Notes: generated by a model not told the origin, from the letters alone. A DNA stretch of 54,018 bases from Candidatus Poribacteria bacterium (GCA_016215705.1 JACRIR010000069.1:1-54018), one strand, 5' to 3'; numbered from the stretch's first letter, positions 16,755 to 24,586 are shown. Numbers and translations are program-made.

Positions 16755-16916
16755 ATGGACAAAGGAGTCCCCTCCACCCTTTGTAGCTGCTATGGGCACA
16801 AGTTCAATGACGAGATCTCGCGCCTTGTCAAGAATCGCAGCATCAGATTGCGCCTGGAGCAAGATGTGGAAGACAAAAGGCGCATGTCACCTGAAAAGTT
16901 TTCATGGTTTCATTGA
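16755..16916 (+). CDS. Possible small protein (53 residues) upstream of higB
   Basis: An ATG-to-TGA frame that starts MDKGVPSTLCSCYGHKFNDE, continues ISRLVKNRSIRLRLEQD, and ends RMSPEKFSWFH. It is polar, with Cys-rich CSCYGH near the start and a helix-like charged centre. Third codon positions are fairly GC-rich, which fits coding. AAAGGAG occurs only inside the frame, and there is no clear ribosome site before the ATG. I do not recognise it. It may be a gene or a remnant of a longer one. Confidence 0.3.
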   Translation: MDKGVPSTLCSCYGHKFNDEISRLVKNRSIRLRLEQDVEDKRRMSPEKFSWFH

Positions 16917-16943
16917 ATAAGATTTGACAAAAGGGTTCCACTT

Positions 16944-17246
16944 GTGAATATAATATTCAGGACAAGAGCGTTGGAGGATGCTTACCAGCATATCGAGGTT
17001 GGCGCCAAGAAGTGGGGTGGCGTGGTCGCTCGCAGATATGTCCAGCGTGTGGATATCCTCAAGGTAGTCAACGACCTCAGCGCTTTAAGAGCCTATCCCT
17101 CTCTTCGGTACCATCCTCTCAAAGGAGATCGTGAAGGACAGCATTCGATTAAGCTGGCGAATCGCTACCGGCTAATCTTCACTTTTCACGGCGAAAGGAT
17201 GGAAACCGTTAGGATCGAGGAGGTTAGCAAGCACTATGGTGACTGA
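16944..17246 (+). CDS. higB: HigB-like RelE/ParE family toxin
   Basis: A 100-residue RelE-superfamily toxin of the HigB type, which in the family cuts mRNA at the ribosome. It starts at a GTG and reads NIIFRTRALEDAYQHIEVGA, then a helix with RRYVQRVDILKVVNDLSALRAYPSLRYHPLKGDREGQHSI. It ends with the strands LANRYRLIFTFHG and VRIEEVSKHYGD. The RYHPLKGDREG and NRYRLIF blocks are characteristic of the HigB/RelE set. The coding end overlaps the antitoxin start by 11 bases, the usual toxin-first higBA order. A TTGACA and a TATAAT lie around the start codon (16924-16954), but their positions are awkward for a promoter. Confidence 0.88.
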   Translation: MNIIFRTRALEDAYQHIEVGAKKWGGVVARRYVQRVDILKVVNDLSALRAYPSLRYHPLKGDREGQHSIKLANRYRLIFTFHGERMETVRIEEVSKHYGD

Positions 17247-18315
17247 CAATGACAGAGTTATCTGGCCGGACATTGCCATTCCGCCTGGAGAACTGTTAGC
17301 GGAAACGATTGAAGCCAAGAACCTAAGCCAATCTGAATTGGCAAGGCGGATGGACCGCCCGATTCAGGTCATAAATGAAATCATTAAAGGGAAGAGGAGC
17401 ATCACTCCTGAGACAGCCATACAACTCGAGCGTGTACTCGGCACTCCAGCCTATGTATGGATCAATCTGGAAAAGAACTACGAATATAACAAAGCGCGAC
17501 TGGTGGACCTGAAGGAATTGGAGAAGCAGATTCCGTGGTTGGACTCCTTTCCATACAGGTGCATGGCAGAATTGGGATGGGTGAGAAGCACTGGCGACAA
17601 AGTAGAACGCGTAAAGGAGTTGCTATCGTTTTTTGGCGTCACTTCATTCGAGGAATTGAAATGCTTCTGGGAAGTGGCATACCGCAGGTCTTACGCCAAG
17701 CGGCCGTCGCCCGAAGCTCTTGCGGCCTGGCTGAGAAGAGGAGAAATCGAGGCACACGGGATCGACGTGGCCGGTTTCGATGAGAAGAAACTCAAAGAGG
17801 CCCTTGCCGCGTTCCGCGAACTGACACGGAAACCCGCCAGAGAATTTTCGCTGGTTTTGCGAAGTCTTTGCGCTTCGTGCGGGATCGCGCTCGTTTTCAT
17901 TCCCCATCTTCCGAAGACTTACGCGCACGGCGCAACCCGCTGGCTGGCGCCAGACAAAGCCCTAGTCCAACTAAGTGTCCGATACAGATATGACGACATC
18001 TTCTGGTTCAGCTTTTTCCACGAGGCGGGACACATTATTCGTCACGGCAAGAAAAGGGTTTTCGTCGAGATTAACGAATCAAACAAATCCGATGAAGAAA
18101 TGGAAGCCGACAGATTTGCGCGTGACACACTGATTCCGCCGGATGAGTTCCGGCTCTTCACCTCTTGCGGACGCATGTTTTCAAAAGCCGCCGTGGTTGA
18201 ATTTGCGTGTCGAATCGAAGTCGCGCCGAGCATCGTTGTAGGACGGTTACAACATGAGGGATTGATCCCGCATACCCATCTTAACGCTTTGAGAACGCAG
18301 TTTACAATCAAATAA
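17236..18315 (+). CDS. higA: HigA-type antitoxin fused to an ImmA/IrrE metalloprotease domain
   Basis: A 359-residue two-domain protein. Residues about 15-75 are a HigA-type helix-turn-helix (PPGELLAETIEAKNLSQSEL, then RPIQVINEIIKGKRSITPETA), which in the family binds DNA and neutralises HigB. The C-terminal part (about 210-330) is an ImmA/IrrE zinc metallopeptidase domain with the intact HExxH in FHEAGHIIRH and the downstream EMEADRFARDTLIPP segment that supplies the third ligand. The middle part is helical and unassigned. Antitoxins of this long type with a protease-like tail are known. Here the domain could control antitoxin or regulator turnover in response to stress. It is the last gene of the island. 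Confidence 0.88.
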   Translation: MVTDNDRVIWPDIAIPPGELLAETIEAKNLSQSELARRMDRPIQVINEIIKGKRSITPETAIQLERVLGTPAYVWINLEKNYEYNKARLVDLKELEKQIPWLDSFPYRCMAELGWVRSTGDKVERVKELLSFFGVTSFEELKCFWEVAYRRSYAKRPSPEALAAWLRRGEIEAHGIDVAGFDEKKLKEALAAFRELTRKPAREFSLVLRSLCASCGIALVFIPHLPKTYAHGATRWLAPDKALVQLSVRYRYDDIFWFSFFHEAGHIIRHGKKRVFVEINESNKSDEEMEADRFARDTLIPPDEFRLFTSCGRMFSKAAVVEFACRIEVAPSIVVGRLQHEGLIPHTHLNALRTQFTIK

Positions 18316-18497
18316 AGACCTTGCCCATAAGCAAAGGGGTCACGTTTGCACTCTTGACACGTTCAACCGTCCCCCGTCGTCCAAAGACTTTCCATACTAC
18401 CCAATTTCAAAATCGCGAATTCTTCTCGAAAACGAAGGGGTCAGACCTACACATTTACAAAGCCACAGAAAAGAAATCCCGTGGGAAGTAAACAATT

Positions 18498-18674
18498 ATG
18501 GAAAATAGTATAGACCCATCATTGGCCGAGTATGCCCACAACGGCGGTGGTCTGATGGCGAACGTCAAGAAACATAAGAACGACGTGTTCTCTTTGCCGG
18601 CATCGAGAAACAAGCGCAGCCAAAGAGAAAAACCAAAAGGGTCATACACACTTGACAACACCACGAGGAAGTGA
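18498..18674 (+). CDS. Possible 58-residue protein, first of a related pair
   Basis: Starts MENSIDPSLAEYAHNGGGL and continues as a very basic polar chain (ANVKKHKNDVFSLPASRNKR) to DNTTRK. The first 19 residues resemble those of the next small ORF (MEIHLTQSLAECSHNGGSL), including the SLAE and HNGG blocks. The rest does not match. No recognised family, no membrane segment. It may be a small protein or the translated trace of a DNA repeat. Confidence 0.35.
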   Translation: MENSIDPSLAEYAHNGGGLMANVKKHKNDVFSLPASRNKRSQREKPKGSYTLDNTTRK

Positions 18675-18695
18675 ATCTCAAAGAAGTAGATATAT

Positions 18696-18980
18696 ATGGA
18701 AATACATTTAACGCAGTCTTTGGCCGAATGTAGTCACAACGGCGGCAGTCTTCCGACCGGCGCGAATCCGAATGAGGGCATCACCGGCTATGAAGATGAT
18801 GCCCCGCTGAAGCGTCTGAGCATCAACAGGGAATCAGATTCCGATATCGCTCTTGTCCAAAACGCTCAAAGGAAATCTGTGAATCCTCTTAAGGCAGAGT
18901 CTACGAGACCGAAGCCCCGACCACGGGGAACACGGGGAGTCACCAGGCTCTTTAGTCGCGGGCCGTGCCGCGCCAGGTAG
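18696..18980 (+). CDS. Possible 94-residue protein, second of a related pair
   Basis: Starts MEIHLTQSLAECSHNGGSL and proceeds through an acidic GITGYEDDAPLKRLS segment to a strongly basic Pro/Arg tail ending RPRGTRGVTRLFSRGPCRAR. The first 19 residues are similar to those of the ORF at 18498, and the DNA there is also similar (TTGGCCGA...CACAACGGCGG). The C-terminal part is built partly on phrase-repeat DNA (CACGGGGAACACGGGG). Unknown function; coding status uncertain. Confidence 0.35.
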   Translation: MEIHLTQSLAECSHNGGSLPTGANPNEGITGYEDDAPLKRLSINRESDSDIALVQNAQRKSVNPLKAESTRPKPRPRGTRGVTRLFSRGPCRAR

Positions 18981-19087
18981 ACCCCTGCTTTTGTCCTGGT
19001 TCGCCAACTGTGGGACAGTCTGTTGGGGGGATTTGTTTGCCTGAATTGCGGCTACTACGAGCCTCTATTGAGGAAAAAATATTCTTT

Positions 19088-19117
19088 TTGACATTTTTTC
19101 CCTATTCGAGGTATCCT
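19088..19117 (+). promoter_or_regulatory. Candidate sigma-70 promoter ahead of the bat cluster
   Basis: TTGACA (19088-19093), an 18-base spacer, and TATCCT (19112-19117) in an AT-rich island. It lies about 550 bases before moxR. Plausible but unproven. Confidence 0.4.
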
Positions 19118-19665
19118 ACCTAAGAATTTGTGTTAGAATAAGTTATGCCTTTCCTGAAACTGCTGGCATCGAGTTTGCTTGTATCTTCATGAATTCGTGT
19201 GCCCAATCAGCGGAGAAAATGCGAAAAGGGCTCCAATTAGGGGTGGGAGCGACAGCAGAGCGAGTGGGCGGAACCCCGGCGACACACGGCGAAGTCCAAA
19301 GTCTATGGTTTGCGGTTCAGAGTTTGAGATTTAGGGTTCCACTAAGAGACTCCCCGCCCCGCGCAGCCCCGAATGAAGGCGATACCCCATCCGCTCGAAA
19401 GAGAAATATCTAACCACGGATTTAGACAAGAAAGGAGAAGCAAGCTTTGACCACGGATTTCTCGGATCCCTCACGGATTCTGAGAAAAGAAGAAGTGATC
19501 GTTAACCACGGATTTGCACGGATTCACACGGATTGGGATAAAGAAGAAAAAGAAGAAGCGGCCCCTCTGATTCACACGGATCCCTCTGTGCCAACATGGT
19601 TGAGACAGTCTCCTCTAATGAATTAGAGTAGTAGTTGGAGGGCGAGGAGGCGAGAAGAAGCGGGA

Positions 19666-20673
19666 ATGGAGGATGCTGAGGATATGGGTGAAGACATTCA
19701 GGTAATAACGCAGCGAGTCAAGGAACAGAGCAAGTTTGTGCGGGCTTTGGCGGCGGAGATTGGGAAGGTGATAGTCGGGCAGAAGTATATGGTCGAGCGC
19801 CTGCTCGTCGGGCTTCTCTCGAACGGCCACATTCTCCTCGAGGGTGTTCCCGGGCTTGCAAAGACGACCGCCGTCCGTGTTCTGAGCCAGTGCATAAACA
19901 CAAAGTTCCAGCGCATCCAGTTCACACCCGACCTCTTGCCGGCCGACCTTGTGGGCACACAGGTGTACAACCCGAAAGACGGACAGTTCAACGTCAAGAA
20001 AGGGCCGTTGTTTGCCAATCTCATACTCGCCGACGAAATCAACCGCGCCCCCGCGAAGGTGCAGAGCGCGCTGCTCGAGGCGATGCAGGAGCGGCAGGTG
20101 ACAATAGGGGAGAAGACTTTCAAACTCGATGAGCCCTTCCTCGTTCTGGCCACTCAGAATCCGATCGAGCAGGAGGGCACATATCCGCTGCCCGAGGCGC
20201 AAGTGGACCGTTTCATGCTCAAGCTGAAGATTACGTATCCGAACAAGCAGGAGGAGCGCGAGATAATGGACCGCGTGGTTGTCGGCTCCGATTTTCAGCT
20301 AAAGCCCGTAATCGCTCCGAAGGACATAATGGACGCGCGCGCGGCCGTGAACTCCGTGTATATCGACGACAAGATAAAGGACTACATCGTGAACGTGGTC
20401 TTTGCGACACGCGAGCCGAAGAGCTACGGCATGCCGGAGCTCGAGGGACTGATAGAGTACGGCGCTTCTCCGCGCGCCTCGATTTATCTGAGTCAGACAG
20501 CCAAAGCGTACGCATTCATGCAGGGCCGCGGCTACGTCACGCCGCAGGATGTGAAGTCGATAGGTATGGACGTGCTGCGCCACAGGGTCATCGTTTCGTA
20601 TGAGGCCGAGGCGGAGGAAAAGACCTCGGAGGATATTGTTCAGAAGATTTTTGATAATGTTGCGACGCCGTAG
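19666..20673 (+). CDS. MoxR family AAA+ ATPase of the bat cluster (second copy)
   Basis: A 335-residue MoxR ATPase. Walker A is LEGVPGLAKTTAV (about 63-75), Walker B ILADEINRAPAKVQSALLEAMQE, sensor 1 VLATQNPIEQEGTYPLPEAQVDRF, and the lid YGASPRASIYLSQTAKAYA. In the family it is the chaperone partner of DUF58 and vWA Bat proteins, and here it heads exactly such a row. The best start is ATG 19666; an ATG six codons later is also possible. It differs clearly from the MoxR at 7781, for example in the Walker A context and C-terminus, so the two probably serve separate partner sets. Confidence 0.95.
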   Translation: MEDAEDMGEDIQVITQRVKEQSKFVRALAAEIGKVIVGQKYMVERLLVGLLSNGHILLEGVPGLAKTTAVRVLSQCINTKFQRIQFTPDLLPADLVGTQVYNPKDGQFNVKKGPLFANLILADEINRAPAKVQSALLEAMQERQVTIGEKTFKLDEPFLVLATQNPIEQEGTYPLPEAQVDRFMLKLKITYPNKQEEREIMDRVVVGSDFQLKPVIAPKDIMDARAAVNSVYIDDKIKDYIVNVVFATREPKSYGMPELEGLIEYGASPRASIYLSQTAKAYAFMQGRGYVTPQDVKSIGMDVLRHRVIVSYEAEAEEKTSEDIVQKIFDNVATP

Positions 20674-20769
20674 GGCGGCGCGAAGCGCGCCGGGTTTAGG
20701 GTTTGTGGTTTATGGTTGAAAAGAAACAACACAATGAGTCCCGGCACGGTTAAGTGTGCAAGGAACGGC

Positions 20770-20814
20770 CCTTGATTCGGGGACACCATGCGGCATGGTG
20801 TCCCCGAATTAAGG
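20770..20814. repeat. GGGGACAC palindrome, copy 2
   Basis: Arms of 22 bases with one mismatch (CCTTGATTC against GAATTAAGG) around the core GGGGACACCATGC and a single central G. It lies between moxR and the DUF58 gene, the same relative place as copy 1. Confidence 0.92.
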
Positions 20815-20886
20815 ACAACCGTCCCCAAGTTCTTAAGATAATTTATTCAGAAACCAGGAATTCGAAACCAGAAACCATTTTCAACC

Positions 20887-21780
20887 ATGCCGGCGATACC
20901 GAAAGAGATTCTGAAGAAGATTCGCAGGATACAGATTTATACTGCGCGGACGGTGAATGACGTGCTCGCGGGTCAGTATCGGAGCGTGTTCAAAGGCCGC
21001 GGCATCGAGTTCTCCGAGGTGAGGGAATATGAGGTCGGCGACGACGTTCGAATGATAGATTGGAACGTGACGGCGCGGATGGGCCGCCCCTACATCAAAC
21101 AGTTTTCGGAAGAACGCGAGCTCACGATAATGCTGCTGGTGGACGCTTCGGGCTCAGGACGCTTCGGCTCGCTCGAGCAGACAAAGAACGAGATTGCCGC
21201 CGAGATTGCCGCCCTCATAGCGTTTTCCGCAATACGGAACAACGACAAGGTCGGCCTGATAATATTCACCGACCGGATCGAAAAATTCATTGCGCCCAAG
21301 AAGGGGCGCTCGCACGTGCTGCGCGTAATACGCGAGATTCTCTATCACGAGCCGACCGGCAAGCGGACGGATGTGTCGGTCGCCATCGAGTATCTTATCC
21401 GCGTGTCCGCGCGCCGCACGGTTACTTTTCTTATCTCGGATTTCATCGCTTCGGGCTATGAGAAAAAGCTGCGCGCCGCGAACCAACGCCACGATGTCAT
21501 CGCCCTGCGAATAACGGACCCGCGCGAAATCGAACTGCCGCAGGTCGGGTTGATCCAGGTCGAGGACCCCGAGACGGGCGGCAGGGTCTTACTGAATACG
21601 CGGAGCGCGAAACTCCGGAGGCAATATGAATTTCTGGCGCGGAAACGGCTTGAAGATCAGACTCAGGCGTTCCGCTCGATGAACGTTGACAGCGTCGATC
21701 TCTGGACCAATTCGTCTTATGTCGAGCCGTTGGTCAAGTTCTTCAGGATGCGGGAAAGAAGGCTGGCGGCGGGGAAATAA
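20887..21780 (+). CDS. DUF58 domain protein of the bat cluster
   Basis: A 297-residue cytoplasmic DUF58/vWA-like protein. The DUF58 signature is FSEVREYEVGDDVRMIDWNVTARMGRP (about 43-69). A vWA-like MIDAS region LLVDASGSGRFGS (about 84-96) follows, then an acidic TDRIEKFI and the ITDPREIELP strand. Unlike the DUF58 protein at 6295 it lacks N-terminal membrane segments and is close to the short BatA-associated form. It sits between moxR and the bat genes on the same strand; MoxR-DUF58-BatA-E order is typical of aerotolerance clusters in diverse bacteria. Confidence 0.93.
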   Translation: MPAIPKEILKKIRRIQIYTARTVNDVLAGQYRSVFKGRGIEFSEVREYEVGDDVRMIDWNVTARMGRPYIKQFSEERELTIMLLVDASGSGRFGSLEQTKNEIAAEIAALIAFSAIRNNDKVGLIIFTDRIEKFIAPKKGRSHVLRVIREILYHEPTGKRTDVSVAIEYLIRVSARRTVTFLISDFIASGYEKKLRAANQRHDVIALRITDPREIELPQVGLIQVEDPETGGRVLLNTRSAKLRRQYEFLARKRLEDQTQAFRSMNVDSVDLWTNSSYVEPLVKFFRMRERRLAAGK

Positions 21781-22218
21781 GAGGCGAAAGGGGAACGGGG
21801 GCCGCGCAAGGCGCGGGGTTCATGGTTTATGGTTCGTGGTTGAAAAGAAGCGGTAACACGAATATGGGCAAATGGCACGAATAGAGAGGGAAAGATTTGC
21901 AGTTGCAGATGGACGCAGCGCGGCATAGCCGCAACCAACCAAAAGAAGAAACGGGGAATCCGCAGATTTCACAGCGCGGCATAGCCGCAACCAAAAAGAA
22001 GAAGAAGCTTTGGATCACGAACATCACAAATGGAAGAACGGATAACACGAATGGAAAAGAAGAAGCTGGGATCACGAATGGAACGAATCACACGAATGAA
22101 CCGCTTCTTTTTTATCATTCTCCCGAGAGCGGGAATCCACTTTGAGACAACGAGTCGCACAAATGCATCTATGAAAATCATGAGAGGAATTCGTGATTTC
22201 AACAGTCAGTAGTACAGA
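21781..22218. repeat. Phrase-repeat tract before the bat lipoprotein gene
   Basis: Contains GAGGCGAAAGGGGAACG, a GGTTCATGGTTTATGG piece, two near copies of GCGGCATAGCCGCAACCAA (about 21922 and 21975), runs of CACGAAT words (22017-22100), and a CCCGAGAGCGGGAATCCA element (22122-22141). No gene is supported. Confidence 0.8.
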
Positions 22219-23352
22219 TTGGGCAGATTCGGGGAAAAGAAGAAGAAAAGTCGCCGGGGAACACGAATGATACGAGTGTGGACGAAGCATTTGGATGAGC
22301 ACGGTTCAATCCAAAATCCAAAATCCAAAATCCAAAATCGATTGAACCGGAACTGGGCGCGCTTCGCGCGGTTCCAGTTCGCTCCCCGCCTTTCGCTTTT
22401 CGCCTGGTTAGGGGTGTTGCTGTTGGCGCTTGCATCGTGCGGGGGCCACGAAAAGACGGCGCAATCCGTGCATCCAGTGAAAGAGCCGCTGGAATTGAGC
22501 GCCAGGGTTGACAGGGCGTCCGTCAGTCCGGGCGACATTGTTACGTTCACGGTTGCCGCCGATTACGCACAGGGTGTGTCGATCAATCTTCCCGAAATCG
22601 CCGACAGACTCGCGGATTTTCGTATTGTCAACTCCGGCGATTCGGGGCCTACTAAGAAGGGGGATCGCCTTCTCGCCGAGCGCTGGTACAAGCTCCAGGC
22701 CGACGTCGCCGGCTCTTATACGATTGAGCCGATAGAAGTAAGTTACGTCCAGGGAGGCGGCGCTCAAAAGACCCTGAAGACGCCCAAGATATTCATCGAG
22801 GTCGTATCGCTGCTGGGAAAAGAGGGCGAGGCAAACGATATCAGAGACATCAAACCGCCGCTGCCGGCCGCACTGCCGTACAAGAGAGTCCTCTTGACGC
22901 TGGCGGCGCTTGGCGCATTCGTTCTGTTGGTTCTGGGTATGCGGTGGCTGGTTGTTTGGCTGAGGCGAAGGGCGGAGGCGCGGAAGGCCGCCTCGCGACT
23001 GCCGCATGAGGAAGCTCTGGAAGCGCTCGAGAAATTGCTAAAGAAGAGATTGATCGAGAAAGGGCGCGAGAGAGAATTCTGTTTCGAGATTTCCGAGATA
23101 TTCAGGCAATACATGCAAGCGCGTTTTGAGATTCCGGCAGTTGACTGGACGACAGACGAGATACTTCTTCATATAGATGGGAACGGAATGATCGAGGAGA
23201 CTCTCAAACCGATTGTGCGGGCGTTCTTGATTGATACCGACATGGCCAAGTTCGCACGGCATCAACCACCTCGCGAAGACCTGGACAGGATAATCGAAGA
23301 CACGCGGAGTTTTATCAGCCGAACGAAATTGGAACACGAATTCCACGAATGA
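22219..23352 (+). CDS. Bat-cluster membrane lipoprotein (BatD-like short protein)
   Basis: A predicted lipoprotein with a lipobox LALASC, then a beta-rich extracytoplasmic domain (PLELSARVDRASVSPGDIVT, TVAADYAQGVSINLPEIADR, SYTIEPIEVSYVQGGG), one membrane segment (RVLLTLAALGAFVLLVLGMRWLVVWL) and a helical cytoplasmic tail (EEALEALEKLLKKRLIEKG). This layout resembles a shortened BatD or the C-terminal part of one. The true start is uncertain: the frame from 22219 to about 22390 is made of repeat DNA, including an NPKSKIQN stretch and GGCGAAA words read in reverse. A likely start is the TTG at 22341 or nearby. Next genes are batA and batB on the same strand. Confidence 0.7.
   Translation: MGRFGEKKKKSRRGTRMIRVWTKHLDEHGSIQNPKSKIQNRLNRNWARFARFQFAPRLSLFAWLGVLLLALASCGGHEKTAQSVHPVKEPLELSARVDRASVSPGDIVTFTVAADYAQGVSINLPEIADRLADFRIVNSGDSGPTKKGDRLLAERWYKLQADVAGSYTIEPIEVSYVQGGGAQKTLKTPKIFIEVVSLLGKEGEANDIRDIKPPLPAALPYKRVLLTLAALGAFVLLVLGMRWLVVWLRRRAEARKAASRLPHEEALEALEKLLKKRLIEKGREREFCFEISEIFRQYMQARFEIPAVDWTTDEILLHIDGNGMIEETLKPIVRAFLIDTDMAKFARHQPPREDLDRIIEDTRSFISRTKLEHEFHE
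22302..22349. repeat. CCAAAAT tandem repeat flanked by inverted CGGTTCAATC
   Basis: Four tandem CCAAAAT units enclosed by CGGTTCAATC and GATTGAACCG. The outer parts can pair to form a stem. It is read in the frame of the lipoprotein gene as NPKSKIQN. Related TTTTGGAT units lie at 25570-25600 and 51360-51415. Confidence 0.8.
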
Positions 23353-23480
23353 AGAGCGAATGCCACGAAGAACCCCAAACTGTTTTCCTATAAGCGCCTG
23401 ATCGCGCTTGCGCGGGGTTGTTTAGAGAAGAAACACATGGATTCATTTTTCGACTTTCAAAGGAAACCAAGTGTCTTTCC

Positions 23481-23519
23481 AACCGTGAACTGTAGACTGT
23501 AAACCAGCTTTCTCAGGAG
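23481..23519 (+). promoter_or_regulatory. Leader-type repeat ending in a ribosome site before batA
   Basis: AACCGTGAACTGTAGACTG continues through AAACCAGCTTTCTCAGGAG. CAGGAG is eight bases before the batA GTG. Its relatives before mmdA (45771) and oadA (48029) end in TTAGGAG at the same place. Confidence 0.6.
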
Positions 23520-23527
23520 TAGCGCCG

Positions 23528-24529
23528 GTGAACACGTTTCGCTTCGAGGACCCTTGGCTGATTTTACTTGTCATCGGGGTTGTGCCGCTGGTGCTATTCA
23601 GTCTCACGGCGCTGAGAGGGGGAAGCGTCAAGTATCCGCCATTGGCGTTGGCGCGCAAACTTGCCGGCGGCTCGCGGCCGCGTGTGTACTATGTGCCGAT
23701 TGCACTGCGTTCGCTCGCGTTTCTGGCGCTTGTTTTCGCACTCGCAAGACCGCAACTCGGCAACAGGAGCACCGAAATCCTGAGTGAGGGAGTCGACATC
23801 ATGCTCGCGATAGACACTTCCGGCACGATGGAGGCGCTCGATTTTGTTGCGGACGGCAAACGGGTCACCCGGCTCGACGCGGTCAAGAAAGTGGTCAAGG
23901 ATTTTGTTCGCGGCCGCGAGGCCGACAGGATAGGGATGATAGTGTTCGGAAGCAACGCCTTTCTGCAATGTCCTTTGACGCTCGATCATGGCGTGCTTCT
24001 CAGTTTTCTTGACAAGGCCGAAGTCGGAATGGCGGGTGAGTACACCGCCATCGGGTCGGCGGTCGCCCTGGGCGCCAGCCGGCTGAAAGACCTGCCCGGC
24101 AAGGATAAGCTCGTCATCCTCTTGACCGACGGCATCAACAACCGGGGCAAAATCTCGCCTGAGATGGCGGCGGACATAGCGGGAACGCTGGGTATCAAGG
24201 TTTACACGATCGGTGTCGGAACGAAAGGAAGAGCGCCGTTTCTTGTGAACACCATCCTCGGCGACCGGCTCCAGTACGAATACGTCCCTCTCGACGAGGA
24301 GACTCTTCAGAAAGTTGCGAAAAAGACCGGCGCCGAATACTTCAAGGCGACCGATACGGAAGCGCTTGCTCAAATCTACAAGCGCATAGACAAGATGGAG
24401 AAAACAGAAGTTAAGGTTAAAGAATACACGGAATATTTCGAGATGTACCCGTGGTTTGTATTCCCCGCGCTCGCACTGGTGTCGCTGGAGCTATTGCTGA
24501 AAAATACGGTGTTGAGGCAGATACCGTAA
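23528..24529 (+). CDS. batA: BatA-like vWA protein
   Basis: A 333-residue vWA-domain inner-membrane protein of the Bat aerotolerance family. It opens FRFEDPWLILLVIGVVPLVL with a membrane segment, then VKYPPLALARKLAGG and a second membrane segment near 57-75 (the usual BatA/B N-terminus). The MIDAS motif DTSGT (96-100) is in AIDTSGTMEALDF. The later ILLTDGINNRGKISPEMA and GVGTKGRAPF are vWA family blocks. A final membrane segment lies at the end. The start is GTG 23528, with CAGGAG eight bases upstream. It is followed by batB after 57 bases. Confidence 0.93.
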   Translation: MNTFRFEDPWLILLVIGVVPLVLFSLTALRGGSVKYPPLALARKLAGGSRPRVYYVPIALRSLAFLALVFALARPQLGNRSTEILSEGVDIMLAIDTSGTMEALDFVADGKRVTRLDAVKKVVKDFVRGREADRIGMIVFGSNAFLQCPLTLDHGVLLSFLDKAEVGMAGEYTAIGSAVALGASRLKDLPGKDKLVILLTDGINNRGKISPEMAADIAGTLGIKVYTIGVGTKGRAPFLVNTILGDRLQYEYVPLDEETLQKVAKKTGAEYFKATDTEALAQIYKRIDKMEKTEVKVKEYTEYFEMYPWFVFPALALVSLELLLKNTVLRQIP

Positions 24530-24586
24530 CAAAAGACGAAAGGGGGCCGCGCAAGGCGCGGAAGAACCTGAAGGCAAGTGGCATAA

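Larger units (their letters stand above)
18316..19665. other. Long non-housekeeping gap with small ORFs and repeats
   Basis: About 1.35 kb between higA and the second moxR. Three spaced copies of an (A/G)GGGTCA word occur at 18338-18343, 18437-18442 and 18639-18644; two are followed by CTTGACA, as in CTCTTGACACG near 18351 and CACTTGACAAC near 18648. Two related small ORFs lie at 18498 and 18696. Phrase repeats (GGTTTGCGGTTCAGAGTTTG, ACCACGGATTT, CACGGATTC) fill 19305-19590. No larger gene is supported. Confidence 0.6.

Noticed and set aside
19189-19413. A 74-codon frame in the higA-moxR gap
   Set aside because: Overlaps phrase repeats and has no ribosome site or conserved look.
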